In this document: one piece after another, positions 30,910-38,856 of the stretch
How the letters are laid out: each line of letters begins with the position of its first letter
Numbering within the stretch: the stretch's first letter is position 1
Assembly: GCF_947169445.1 (NCBI RefSeq)
Contig: NZ_CAMVPU010000032.1
Span: 1-45,684, forward strand
From: an uncultured Butyrivibrio sp.
GTDB lineage: Bacteria; Bacillota; Clostridia; Lachnospirales; Lachnospiraceae
Length of the DNA stretch: 45,684 nucleotides
Direction of reading: 5' to 3'
The notes under the pieces: model-generated
What the model was told of the DNA's origin: nothing
Database searches by the model: none
The model's input: the letters and a program-made list of their open reading frames with translations, nothing else
Position numbers and translations under genes: made by a program

Positions 30910-32886
30910 ATGGCAGATAAGCTGAATACTACAAGGGTAAAGCTTTATATCCTGCTAGGCTGCATTGTGTGGTATCTGTTTGACAAGGGTGCATGGCTGT
31001 TTCATCAGATGAACCCGGAGGTTGGTATATCAGAACGACTTATTGGAGTATTTAGTTACTATTCCATGGCATTTAAGAATCCACTTCCCTCATTTGCGAT
31101 TGCTGATATGAAGGTAGGGCTAATAGGAGTGGGGATTGCCATGGCGGTGTATCTGATGAAGAATTCTGATCCGAAGAAATATCGAAAAGGTGAGGAATAC
31201 GGCTCTGCAAGATGGGGCAGGAGCAGAGATATTGAGCCATATATCGATCATGAGGATGAAGATAACAATATCCTTCTTACAGCAACAGAAAGCCTAAAGC
31301 TCAATGGAAGGATGTCAAAGCCTGAATATGAACGTAACAAGAACGTTCTTATAGTGGGTGGGTCTGGTTCCGGTAAGACAAGGTTCTTTGTAAAGCCACA
31401 GCTGATGCAGATGCACAGCTCATATGTGATAACAGATCCCAAAGGCACAATCATTCTTGAATGTGGAAAGATGCTAGCAAGGGGCAAGGTTCGCATGGAA
31501 CCAGTACCTTCAGGGCAGTATGAAAGGAATGCAGATGGCAGCTTTAAGCTTGGCAAGGACGGAAAGAAAATACCCATATACAAGAAAGACAAGCGTGGAA
31601 AGATAAAGCTCCGCCCGATGAAGAGGAACGGCAAAGTTGTTCGTGATGCGTATGACATCAAGATATTCAACACAATCAACTTCAAGAAATCAATGCACTA
31701 TAATCCCTTTGCCTATATTCGTAAGGAAGAAGATATACAGACACTTGTTACAACACTTATCGAGAATACAAAAGGTGAAGGTGATAAATCCGGTGAAGAT
31801 TTCTGGGTAAAAGCGGAAAAACTCTTGTATGGTGCTTATATTGGGTATCTCTACTATGAGGCTCCAATTGAAGAACAGAACTTTGCAACACTCTTAGAGC
31901 TGCTTAATGCTTCTGAATGCAGGGAAGATGATGAGAATTTCAAAAACGCTGTGGATCTTCTCTTTGAGGACTTGGAGTCTCAGAATCCAAACCATTATGC
32001 AGTGCGTCTCTATAAAGACTATAAATTAGCGGCTGGCAAGACAGCAAAATCTATTCTCATATCATGTGCGGCAAGGCTTGCGCCATTCCAGATTGAGAGG
32101 ATCAGGGAGATAACAAGTTATGACGAGTTATCACTTGATACTCTGGGGGATCATAAAACAGCATTGTTCGCCATTATATCTGATACAGACAAAACCTATA
32201 ACTTTCTTGTCAGCATCATGTTTACACAGCTGTTCAATGTTCTCTGCACAAAAGCAGATGATTTCTATGGAGGAAGGCTTCCGGTACACGTACGGTTCCT
32301 CTGTGATGAGTTCGCCAATATCGGCAGAATCCCTGATTTTGAGACAAAAATAGCAACCATAAGATCAAGAGAGATATCAGCAAGTATAATCCTTCAGTCT
32401 AGGTCACAGCTTAAGACCATGTATAAGGATGCAGCTGAAAATATCATTGATAACTGCGATACAAAGCTTTTCCTTGGAGGTTCAAGTAATGAAACACTAA
32501 AGAAACTGTCTGAGGAACTGGGTAAAGAGACCATTGATCAGAGAACTACATCTGTAACAAAGGGAAGCCAGGAATCGTCAGGTATTAATAACCAGAAACT
32601 GGGACGAGAACTTCTCACCATGGATGAGATTGCAGTCTTAAATAGGGGAGAGTGCATATTACAGCTGACTGGAGTAAGGCCTTTTAAGTCAAAGAAGTTT
32701 GATATTACAAAGCACAAGAGATATGGACTCCTTAAAGATAGCAGCGAAAAGAACAATTTTGATATTGAAATATTCCTTAAGAAAAAAAGAAAGGAAAACG
32801 TCCTGGATATTAAGGCTATAGCCAAACAGTATCCGGACATGCAGGTAAAAACCTGTGCAACGTATGATGCCAAGGTAGCATGTTAA
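30910..32886 (+). CDS. virD4: Type IV coupling protein VirD4
   Basis: The coupling protein hands the relaxosome to the secretion channel. The 658-residue protein has two N-terminal membrane helices (about 10-30 and 60-80), the Walker A VGGSGSGKTRF near 149, the VTDPKGT-type motif (VITDPKGTII) and the Walker B FLCDEFANIG near 462. A charged segment of some 50 residues at about 195-245, rich in Lys and Arg, separates Walker A from the INFKKSMHYNPF motif; such a loop is known in coupling proteins of Clostridia. It overlaps nothing and starts after GGGAGG. Confidence 0.93.
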   Translation: MADKLNTTRVKLYILLGCIVWYLFDKGAWLFHQMNPEVGISERLIGVFSYYSMAFKNPLPSFAIADMKVGLIGVGIAMAVYLMKNSDPKKYRKGEEYGSARWGRSRDIEPYIDHEDEDNNILLTATESLKLNGRMSKPEYERNKNVLIVGGSGSGKTRFFVKPQLMQMHSSYVITDPKGTIILECGKMLARGKVRMEPVPSGQYERNADGSFKLGKDGKKIPIYKKDKRGKIKLRPMKRNGKVVRDAYDIKIFNTINFKKSMHYNPFAYIRKEEDIQTLVTTLIENTKGEGDKSGEDFWVKAEKLLYGAYIGYLYYEAPIEEQNFATLLELLNASECREDDENFKNAVDLLFEDLESQNPNHYAVRLYKDYKLAAGKTAKSILISCAARLAPFQIERIREITSYDELSLDTLGDHKTALFAIISDTDKTYNFLVSIMFTQLFNVLCTKADDFYGGRLPVHVRFLCDEFANIGRIPDFETKIATIRSREISASIILQSRSQLKTMYKDAAENIIDNCDTKLFLGGSSNETLKKLSEELGKETIDQRTTSVTKGSQESSGINNQKLGRELLTMDEIAVLNRGECILQLTGVRPFKSKKFDITKHKRYGLLKDSSEKNNFDIEIFLKKKRKENVLDIKAIAKQYPDMQVKTCATYDAKVAC

Positions 32887-32958
32887 GAGCAGAAAGACGC
32901 TACTATGCGGGCTATTTTGGTTCATTATATTCAGACAACAAAAGAAGGAGGGAGAACC

Positions 32959-33093
32959 ATGGGAGCAAATGATGTTTTTAGATTCAACGTCCAGACCGAG
33001 ATGGAGAAGGAACGTGCAGACAAGCGCATCTTATCTTATGCAAAAGCATATGCGGAAGCGCTAAAGACCCAGAAGAATGAGAAAAAAGACTAA
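32959..33093 (+). CDS. Small hypothetical protein (44 aa)
   Basis: A 44-residue polar, helical protein (MGANDVFRFNVQTEMEKERA onwards). AAGGAGGGAG just upstream supports the ATG at 32959; a longer in-frame start has no binding site. It lies between virD4 and the DUF5688 gene, 21 bases before the latter. I do not recognise it. Confidence 0.6.
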   Translation: MGANDVFRFNVQTEMEKERADKRILSYAKAYAEALKTQKNEKKD

Positions 33094-33114
33094 CAGCATA
33101 AGGAGGAAAAACAG

Positions 33115-34233
33115 ATGAACGAAGATTTTGAGAAGTTCGCGAATGAGGTCAAGGACCGCATTTTTGAGAACAGTGGGGACAGGGATAACCTTGATATTGA
33201 ACTTAGACATGTGCAGAAGGTAAACCAGCAGGATCTTCTGTCACTTACGGTAAAGCCGAAGGATTCCAATATTGCCCCCTCCGTATACCTTAACTCAGCA
33301 TTTGAGGCATACCAGGAAGGACAGTCGATGGAGAATATCCTTCATTCCTTGGAGAATACAATAACAGAGCATTCAATTGTAGATAAGATCGATGTTGATT
33401 TCATTTCCAAGTTTGAAGGGGTGAAAGATCAGATATTTCCCAAGCTGATTAATAAGGACATGAACAATGAGCTTCTTGATAAAGTACCGCATTATGACCT
33501 TGGAGATCTTGCCGTGCTCTTTTATGTAAAAATTGAGAATCCACAGTTTGGTGGAGGTTCTGTCACAGTAAATGACCAGATCTTTGAGCAGTGGGGTGTA
33601 GATGATAAGACAGTCATGGATGCAGCCATGAAGAATCTTAAGGACAATACCCAGTGTAAGGATTTGTTTGGTTTCATTCAGGAGATTGCTCCGGGTTTGA
33701 ATGATGCATTTGAGGCAGATGTACCTGTAGACAAATCGCCCATCATTTTATCAACTGACAGTCAGATGTTTGGTGCTGCTGCAATCCTCAATGAGGACAT
33801 TATGAAGGGGCTATGTGACAGAGTAGGTGGAGATATAGTCATCATCCCTTCAAGCATCCATGAGTGCCTGATATTGGGTGATGAGAATACACCTGATCAG
33901 GAAAGAGCCCTTAATCAGATGGTTCATGAAGTAAACACGACTACAGTAGCACAGGAAGATCTTCTGTCCGAGCATGTCTATCACTTCAATGGTGAGGAGC
34001 TCATGTATAAAGAAATCCCTTTAAATGCAAGCCTTGAAACGATAGAGAATACACCATTCACAAACCTTGATCTTGTGAGCGCACAGACAGGAGATATTTA
34101 CCGCATGGGAAAGGAAGAAAAGGAAGCTGAACAGGAAAAAGGACTTACAGCAGACAAGGCACAGGAAAAGAATGCTGTGGTTAATATCGAGGATAAGAAG
34201 CAGGGGCACAAGAGAGACGAGCTTGCAATGTAA
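33115..34233 (+). CDS. DUF5688 family protein
   Basis: A 372-residue acidic, cytosolic protein matching the DUF5688 family of Firmicutes mobile elements. Family traits visible are the opening (DFEKFANEVKDRIFE), the central 'ILSTDSQMFGAAAIL' and the segment VIIPSSIHECLILGDE near residue 245. The family has no known function. The C-terminal tail is rich in Glu and Lys. AAGGAGG precedes the start. Confidence 0.8.
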   Translation: MNEDFEKFANEVKDRIFENSGDRDNLDIELRHVQKVNQQDLLSLTVKPKDSNIAPSVYLNSAFEAYQEGQSMENILHSLENTITEHSIVDKIDVDFISKFEGVKDQIFPKLINKDMNNELLDKVPHYDLGDLAVLFYVKIENPQFGGGSVTVNDQIFEQWGVDDKTVMDAAMKNLKDNTQCKDLFGFIQEIAPGLNDAFEADVPVDKSPIILSTDSQMFGAAAILNEDIMKGLCDRVGGDIVIIPSSIHECLILGDENTPDQERALNQMVHEVNTTTVAQEDLLSEHVYHFNGEELMYKEIPLNASLETIENTPFTNLDLVSAQTGDIYRMGKEEKEAEQEKGLTADKAQEKNAVVNIEDKKQGHKRDELAM

Positions 34234-34254
34234 TGAAAAAACCATGAAAACTAT

Positions 34255-34282
34255 AGGCGGTATGGCTAAAGCTGTGCCGCCT
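34255..34282 (+). promoter_or_regulatory. Hairpin directly before the AAA+ ATPase gene
   Basis: AGGCGGTATGGC can pair with GCTGTGCCGCCT over 12 bp (four G-U pairs) around a TAAA loop, ending two bases before the ATG at 34284. There is no T-run. It probably influences translation of the ATPase or processing of the message. Confidence 0.5.
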
Positions 34283-34283
34283 C

Positions 34284-35108
34284 ATGAAAAAAACTGTTTC
34301 ACATGAGGCCAGAAAGATGACAAAAGACGCATTAATAGATGATAAAGATAACCTTTTTTTACAGATAATTCCCAAAAGAACGCTGGAATCAGTTTACCTC
34401 AGTGATTCCGTATACAGGCCATGTGCAGAGCTCCTTGATGAGATGGAACACAGGGATCTATTAAGGGAAAAGAACATGGAGCCAAGAAACAAGCTTCTGA
34501 TGGTAGGAACACCCGGAAATGGAAAGACTACCCTTGCAGAAGCCCTGGCAGGAGAGTTAGATTATCCGCTCTATATCGTAAGATACGACAATATCATGAG
34601 TGATGACATAGGAAAGAGTGCAGACCGTCTTGGAAAGGTGTTTGAGGCGGTGAAAGGAAAGCAATGTGCCTTGTTTTTTGATGAGTTTGATACCATTGGA
34701 AAATCCAGGAACGACCAGCATGACAACTCAGAGTTTAAGAGACTTGTTTCATCACTTCTTGTTCAGATAGACCATCTTTCCACGGATGTACTTGTAATGG
34801 CTGCAACAAATCTTGAATCAGCACTTGATAATGCGGCGTGGAGAAGATTTCAGATAAAGGTACAGCTCGAAAGACCACAGAGGGAGGACCTTACACGGTG
34901 GTTCATTGATTATGAAAAAAAGCACGGATTTGAATTCGGAGTACCTGCAGAAGAACTTGCAGAGTCCGTGTATGGGAAATCATATTCAGATGCAGAGGAA
35001 TTGGGGCAGTCTATTTACCGTCAGATGATAATTCATCCCGATGAGGATCCAGAAGAGATAACCAGACGGCAGATGAGATTTCATAAGCATCAGAAAAATA
35101 TTTTTTAA
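34284..35108 (+). CDS. AAA+ ATPase
   Basis: A 274-residue single-domain AAA+ ATPase of the FtsH/SpoVK type. Walker A GTPGNGKTT is near residue 75, Walker B CALFFDEFD near 130, sensor 1 MAATNLES near 173, and the arginine finger is probably in AAWRRF. Such ATPases remodel proteins, often next to a subtilase; no protease is seen here. It may act on the relaxosome or transfer proteins. The start is either 34284 (immediately after a hairpin) or the ATG at 34317, which has a GAGG upstream. Confidence 0.85.
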   Translation: MKKTVSHEARKMTKDALIDDKDNLFLQIIPKRTLESVYLSDSVYRPCAELLDEMEHRDLLREKNMEPRNKLLMVGTPGNGKTTLAEALAGELDYPLYIVRYDNIMSDDIGKSADRLGKVFEAVKGKQCALFFDEFDTIGKSRNDQHDNSEFKRLVSSLLVQIDHLSTDVLVMAATNLESALDNAAWRRFQIKVQLERPQREDLTRWFIDYEKKHGFEFGVPAEELAESVYGKSYSDAEELGQSIYRQMIIHPDEDPEEITRRQMRFHKHQKNIF

Positions 35109-35119
35109 GGGGGCGGGAA

Positions 35120-35476
35120 ATGCAGATAGTAGCATTTTTATCGGAGAATCAGTTCTATGGATCAAGCCTTGGTATGAGCATATTTACTTATGTGTTCATA
35201 ATTGCTGGAGCAATCCTTTGTGTTGCAGTTGTTCATCAGAAAAGGCCGCTGGCGGTACTTGCTTACAATATTACAATCATGAACCTTTTATACCTCATGG
35301 CATTTTATGACTTTGATATGTATAGAAAGCTACCTGGGATGGACGGAATCAGAGCTATGGATATCTTTGGAAGTGGTGTAATAACGGGACTAATAAATGC
35401 GATATGCATAGTAACTATATTTGCTCTGTTAAAGGTGATAAAGAGGCTACGGAGCGATTACAGATATTCTCTGTGA
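35120..35476 (+). CDS. Hypothetical membrane protein (118 aa)
   Basis: A short protein with three hydrophobic segments (about 20-40, 45-63 and 85-107) and a basic C-terminus (KVIKRLRSDYRYSL), so the C-terminus is likely cytosolic. I find no family match. It lies in the transfer operon between the AAA+ ATPase and the topoisomerase, 11 bases after the former, with GGGGGCGGG upstream rather than a clean AGGAGG. Confidence 0.65.
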   Translation: MQIVAFLSENQFYGSSLGMSIFTYVFIIAGAILCVAVVHQKRPLAVLAYNITIMNLLYLMAFYDFDMYRKLPGMDGIRAMDIFGSGVITGLINAICIVTIFALLKVIKRLRSDYRYSL

Positions 35477-35521
35477 TTTAACGATAGGAAACAGAATGAT
35501 TATTTGTGCCGGAGGAGAGGT

Positions 35522-37633
35522 ATGAAGTTAGTTATATGTGAGAAGCCAAGCATGGGCAGGGCAGTGGCAACAGCCCTTGGGGCATATGAAAAAAAGGATG
35601 GATACATGGAAGGGAATGGGTTTATTGTCTCATGGTGTTTTGGACATCTTTGGGGGCTACAGGATCTTGAAATGTATTTGAACCTTGAATATAAGCACGG
35701 AGACAAGGCAAAATGGACACTTGATATTCTGCCATTTTACCCTAAGAACTGGGAATTCCAGTATTTCATATCTGATCCAGGTAATAAAAAGCAGGACAAG
35801 CTATTGTATCAGCTCATGACAAGAAAGGATGTTGATACCATATATGCCAGTGGAGACGCAGATCGGGAAGGGGAAGTCATCATAAGGAATGAGTTTGTGC
35901 AGCACCATATTACTGGAAAAAAGATATTAAGATTATGGCTTCCGGCTCTTACACCTGAATCTATCAGAGAAGCGGTGAAAGATGCTAAGCCGGATAGTGA
36001 ATATGATGGATATGACAATGCAGGACGCGCAAGAGCCTATGTTGACTGGCTTTTCGGGATAAACCTTTCAAGATATGCGACCCTTAAGGCAGGGATAAAG
36101 CTTAATATTGGGCGCTGTATGTGCCCTATCATTTCAAAGATTGTCCAGCGTGACAATGAGATCAAAAATTTTGTTCCTCAGAAATATATCGCAGTTGAGT
36201 CAGGGAATGAAGATTCGCCGTTTATTCTTAAGAGTAAGCATAAGTTTGACCTTAAGGACATTGGATTGGCAGAAAAGTTATGTGATGAATATAATGCTGC
36301 AGGAGCATACGTTTCAGATATTACGACCAAAATAACCAAGGTGAAAGCTCCGAGACTTTTTTCCCAGAGCGACCTGCAGTCCTATATCTGTAAGAGAAAT
36401 AAGAAAATGTCGCCACAGAACGTCCTTGATACAGTACAGTCTCTATATGAGAAAGGCTTTGTGACATATCCAAGAACATCCTCGAACTTTCTTGCAGAAA
36501 CAGAAATCTTAAAGGCGGATGCCATTATCAATGCAATAATTTCTTCCGGAGTGGAAGGGATAGAGAATAAACCGGGGAATAAGAACATATTTGACGATTC
36601 AAAGGTGGAATCCCACAGCGCACTCACACCAACAGACAAAATACCAGATGCGTTGCCAGATACGGAAAGGGAGGTATATGAGGCTATCAAAAATCGCTTC
36701 TGCGCAGTCTTCTGTAGCGAGGACTATCTTGTAAATAAGACAATTATAGAAGTCACATGTGCTGAAGAGATGTTCAAAGTACAGGGGAATATCATGGTAC
36801 AGCCTGGATGGACGGTCTTTGAGGAGCCTTCAAAGAAGGATAAGATTCTTCCTGAGGTACATAAAGGTGACAGAATACCGACAGACTTTAAGGCGGTAGA
36901 AAAAGAAACATCCCCACCAAAAAGATTTACGGTGGAATCGCTTAATGCCTGGATGAAAGCGCCCATGAGAGGTGAAGAGGACCTTAATAAGAAAAACTAT
37001 TCCGAGGATGAATGGAAGGATATCCTGGCAGATGCAACTATCTGTACAGAAGCAACAAGGGCAGCCACACTTGATAAATGTATTAAGGAAAAATATATCG
37101 CTTTAAAAGACGGTACTTACAGTTCACTTGAAAAGGGACACTTTCTTGTGGATGCCATGGAACAGCTTCATATTGATCTGTCGCCTGAAAAAACTGTTGA
37201 GCTTCAGAGACAGATCCATGATGTGCAGGAAGGAGTGTTAGCTTATACATATATACTGGAAGCAACAAAGAAAATCATAGATGAAATAATAGGCAGAAAT
37301 TCGGAGATTGAGAGCAAATATGCAGCTTCAGCTACCGGAAGGAAAACTATCGGCATATGCCCAAGATGTGGATCACCGGTTTATGAAGGAAAGCTCAATT
37401 TCTATTGCAGCAAAGGGAAAGAATGTGGTTTTGCTTTATGGAAATCAAATAAACTACTGGAATCCATGAAGGTGAACATCACACAGGCAAGAGCCCAAAA
37501 ACTACTTGAGAACAAAAAAGTATTCATTAAAGGATTATATAGCAAGAAGAAAGATGCAAGATTTGATGCATTCATAGCCTATGAAGATACCGGATCGTAT
37601 GTAAATTACAAGATAGAGTTTGGGAAAGCATGA
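35522..37633 (+). CDS. topB: DNA topoisomerase III
   Basis: Type IA topoisomerases pass single strands and resolve transfer intermediates. The 703-residue protein has the Toprim domain (CEKPSMGRAVATALG at 6-20 and GDADREGE at 111-118), the gate domains and the active-site tyrosine in FVTYPRTSS (Tyr316). A C-terminal zinc-binding region (CPRCGSPVYEG to CSKGKECGF) is followed by a small basic domain, a layout common to element-borne TopB proteins. The ATG at 35522 follows GGAGGAGAGG; an in-frame ATG 18 bases upstream overlaps the binding site. Confidence 0.93.
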   Translation: MKLVICEKPSMGRAVATALGAYEKKDGYMEGNGFIVSWCFGHLWGLQDLEMYLNLEYKHGDKAKWTLDILPFYPKNWEFQYFISDPGNKKQDKLLYQLMTRKDVDTIYASGDADREGEVIIRNEFVQHHITGKKILRLWLPALTPESIREAVKDAKPDSEYDGYDNAGRARAYVDWLFGINLSRYATLKAGIKLNIGRCMCPIISKIVQRDNEIKNFVPQKYIAVESGNEDSPFILKSKHKFDLKDIGLAEKLCDEYNAAGAYVSDITTKITKVKAPRLFSQSDLQSYICKRNKKMSPQNVLDTVQSLYEKGFVTYPRTSSNFLAETEILKADAIINAIISSGVEGIENKPGNKNIFDDSKVESHSALTPTDKIPDALPDTEREVYEAIKNRFCAVFCSEDYLVNKTIIEVTCAEEMFKVQGNIMVQPGWTVFEEPSKKDKILPEVHKGDRIPTDFKAVEKETSPPKRFTVESLNAWMKAPMRGEEDLNKKNYSEDEWKDILADATICTEATRAATLDKCIKEKYIALKDGTYSSLEKGHFLVDAMEQLHIDLSPEKTVELQRQIHDVQEGVLAYTYILEATKKIIDEIIGRNSEIESKYAASATGRKTIGICPRCGSPVYEGKLNFYCSKGKECGFALWKSNKLLESMKVNITQARAQKLLENKKVFIKGLYSKKKDARFDAFIAYEDTGSYVNYKIEFGKA

Positions 37634-37667
37634 TAACAGGTGATTGCATTTGGATAGCGTGAATTCT

Positions 37668-37681
37668 GCGCGTATACGCGC
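37668..37681. repeat. 14-bp GC-rich palindrome
   Basis: GCGCGTATACGCGC is perfectly self-complementary and stands out against AT-rich flanks. It lies in the 132-bp spacer after topB, about 85 bases before the next gene. A protein-binding site is more likely than a terminator because no T-run follows. Confidence 0.55.
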
Positions 37682-37765
37682 CGGAAGCATATTAAAAGCA
37701 ATAATAACAACCGTAATTATATATTAAAGGTGACTAAAAAGGGAAGACGAGAGGAGTAGTAGCAG

Positions 37766-38224
37766 ATGAGCAAAGATGAATCAGGAATAGTGAGAAGCCA
37801 GTATAGCAATTTCCTTGGAACGGATACCGTGATGCATGAGAATACAGAAAAATCTGTAAAGAAACATGATACACAGGTGGATATATCCCTTAAGAAACAG
37901 CAGGAATTGGATGTACTTAAAGGTAAAGATTACAACTACATGGCAGAGCAGGATGCAGAACCTGGATACGATAAGATAGATGGGATAATAAGTACTCCGT
38001 CTAATCTTGATCTTATTGATGGGATTGTAGATTCAGAAGAAGAGATAAGGTTTATTGAGGCCAGCAAGGAAACTCACTCCCCCAATCATCCAATGAATTC
38101 TTCTAGTAAGCGCCCGTCTGTGCTTGAAGCACTTGAAAAAAAGAAGGAGATCGTGCAGCAAAGAGAGCAGGATAGATTGTTAGGAGAACTCGAAAAAACA
38201 CATGATTCCAGCTATGTGAGGTGA
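37766..38224 (+). CDS. Hypothetical acidic, disordered protein (152 aa)
   Basis: I do not recognise the family. The protein is polar and probably disordered, with the C-terminal pattern RPSVLEALEKKKEIVQQ that recalls the ends of DUF4316-like proteins near topB in Tn1549-type elements. GAGAGGAG precedes the ATG. It ends five bases before the next gene and is likely to be co-translated with it. Confidence 0.6.
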   Translation: MSKDESGIVRSQYSNFLGTDTVMHENTEKSVKKHDTQVDISLKKQQELDVLKGKDYNYMAEQDAEPGYDKIDGIISTPSNLDLIDGIVDSEEEIRFIEASKETHSPNHPMNSSSKRPSVLEALEKKKEIVQQREQDRLLGELEKTHDSSYVR

Positions 38225-38228
38225 AAAC

Positions 38229-38747
38229 ATGCCAGAATATACATGTGGTTCCTTTGGAATAAAACTTAATGGATGTGGTGGTACATGGAGAGCTGTCAGG
38301 AAGAATGAAGAGGGATTTTTATTGTGGGAATCCGAAACCTATGGCTCTAAAGCTATGAAAGTGCTCACTGATAGAGAAGGTCTTGTCCTTTATAATAAAG
38401 CAAGCTCTTTTAAGGATTTTGGAGTTATAACACAGATTTCCAAATATAAACGCGTTCGGGATAGCATTTGCAGAGAACTTCTCGTGAAAGAATTTGGCAA
38501 ACAGAACGGGAAAACAATCAAAAGGAAGGAAGATAATTCCGAAAAAAAGGAAAATAATACCCAGAATGTCCAGCCGCAATCTGAGGATAGAACTTCAGTG
38601 AATGGTTCTTCAGACCAGAAGAATACACCAAAGCGTCCTGAAAAAAGAAAAGCATCCGGTAATAATGCTCATGCCAGGGAATCTGTGATGAGCAAGCTCA
38701 GAGAATACCAAAAATATATAGAAGACAAGAAACCTAAAGCGCAGTAG
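38229..38747 (+). CDS. Hypothetical protein (172 aa)
   Basis: Residues 1-90 form a compact, mixed alpha-beta domain (YTCGSFGIKLNGCGGTWRAV onwards) and the rest is a polar, low-complexity tail ending in a short helix (RESVMSKLREYQKYIEDKK). The family is not known to me. It is the last gene of the transfer region, followed by a terminator. Confidence 0.6.
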   Translation: MPEYTCGSFGIKLNGCGGTWRAVRKNEEGFLLWESETYGSKAMKVLTDREGLVLYNKASSFKDFGVITQISKYKRVRDSICRELLVKEFGKQNGKTIKRKEDNSEKKENNTQNVQPQSEDRTSVNGSSDQKNTPKRPEKRKASGNNAHARESVMSKLREYQKYIEDKKPKAQ

Positions 38748-38811
38748 TGGTTTTCCATGTGTTCGTATAAGCTTGAACATAGACTTACACACTTAACTTG
38801 ACACTCTCAAC

Positions 38812-38839
38812 AAAGGCCATCCAGATTGATGACCTTTTT
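38812..38839 (+). terminator. Terminator at the end of the transfer region
   Basis: AAAGGCCATC pairs with GATGACCTTT (one C-A mismatch) around a six-base loop and runs into five T. It closes the plus-strand gene run before the convergent EAL-domain gene. Confidence 0.7.
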
Positions 38840-38856
38840 GGTTCAAATATTAACAC

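Noticed and set aside
34284..35108. AAA+ ATPase as half of a known ATPase-subtilase defence or toxin pair
   Set aside because: No subtilase gene lies beside it; its neighbours are DUF5688 and a small membrane protein, so it is treated as a transfer-region gene.
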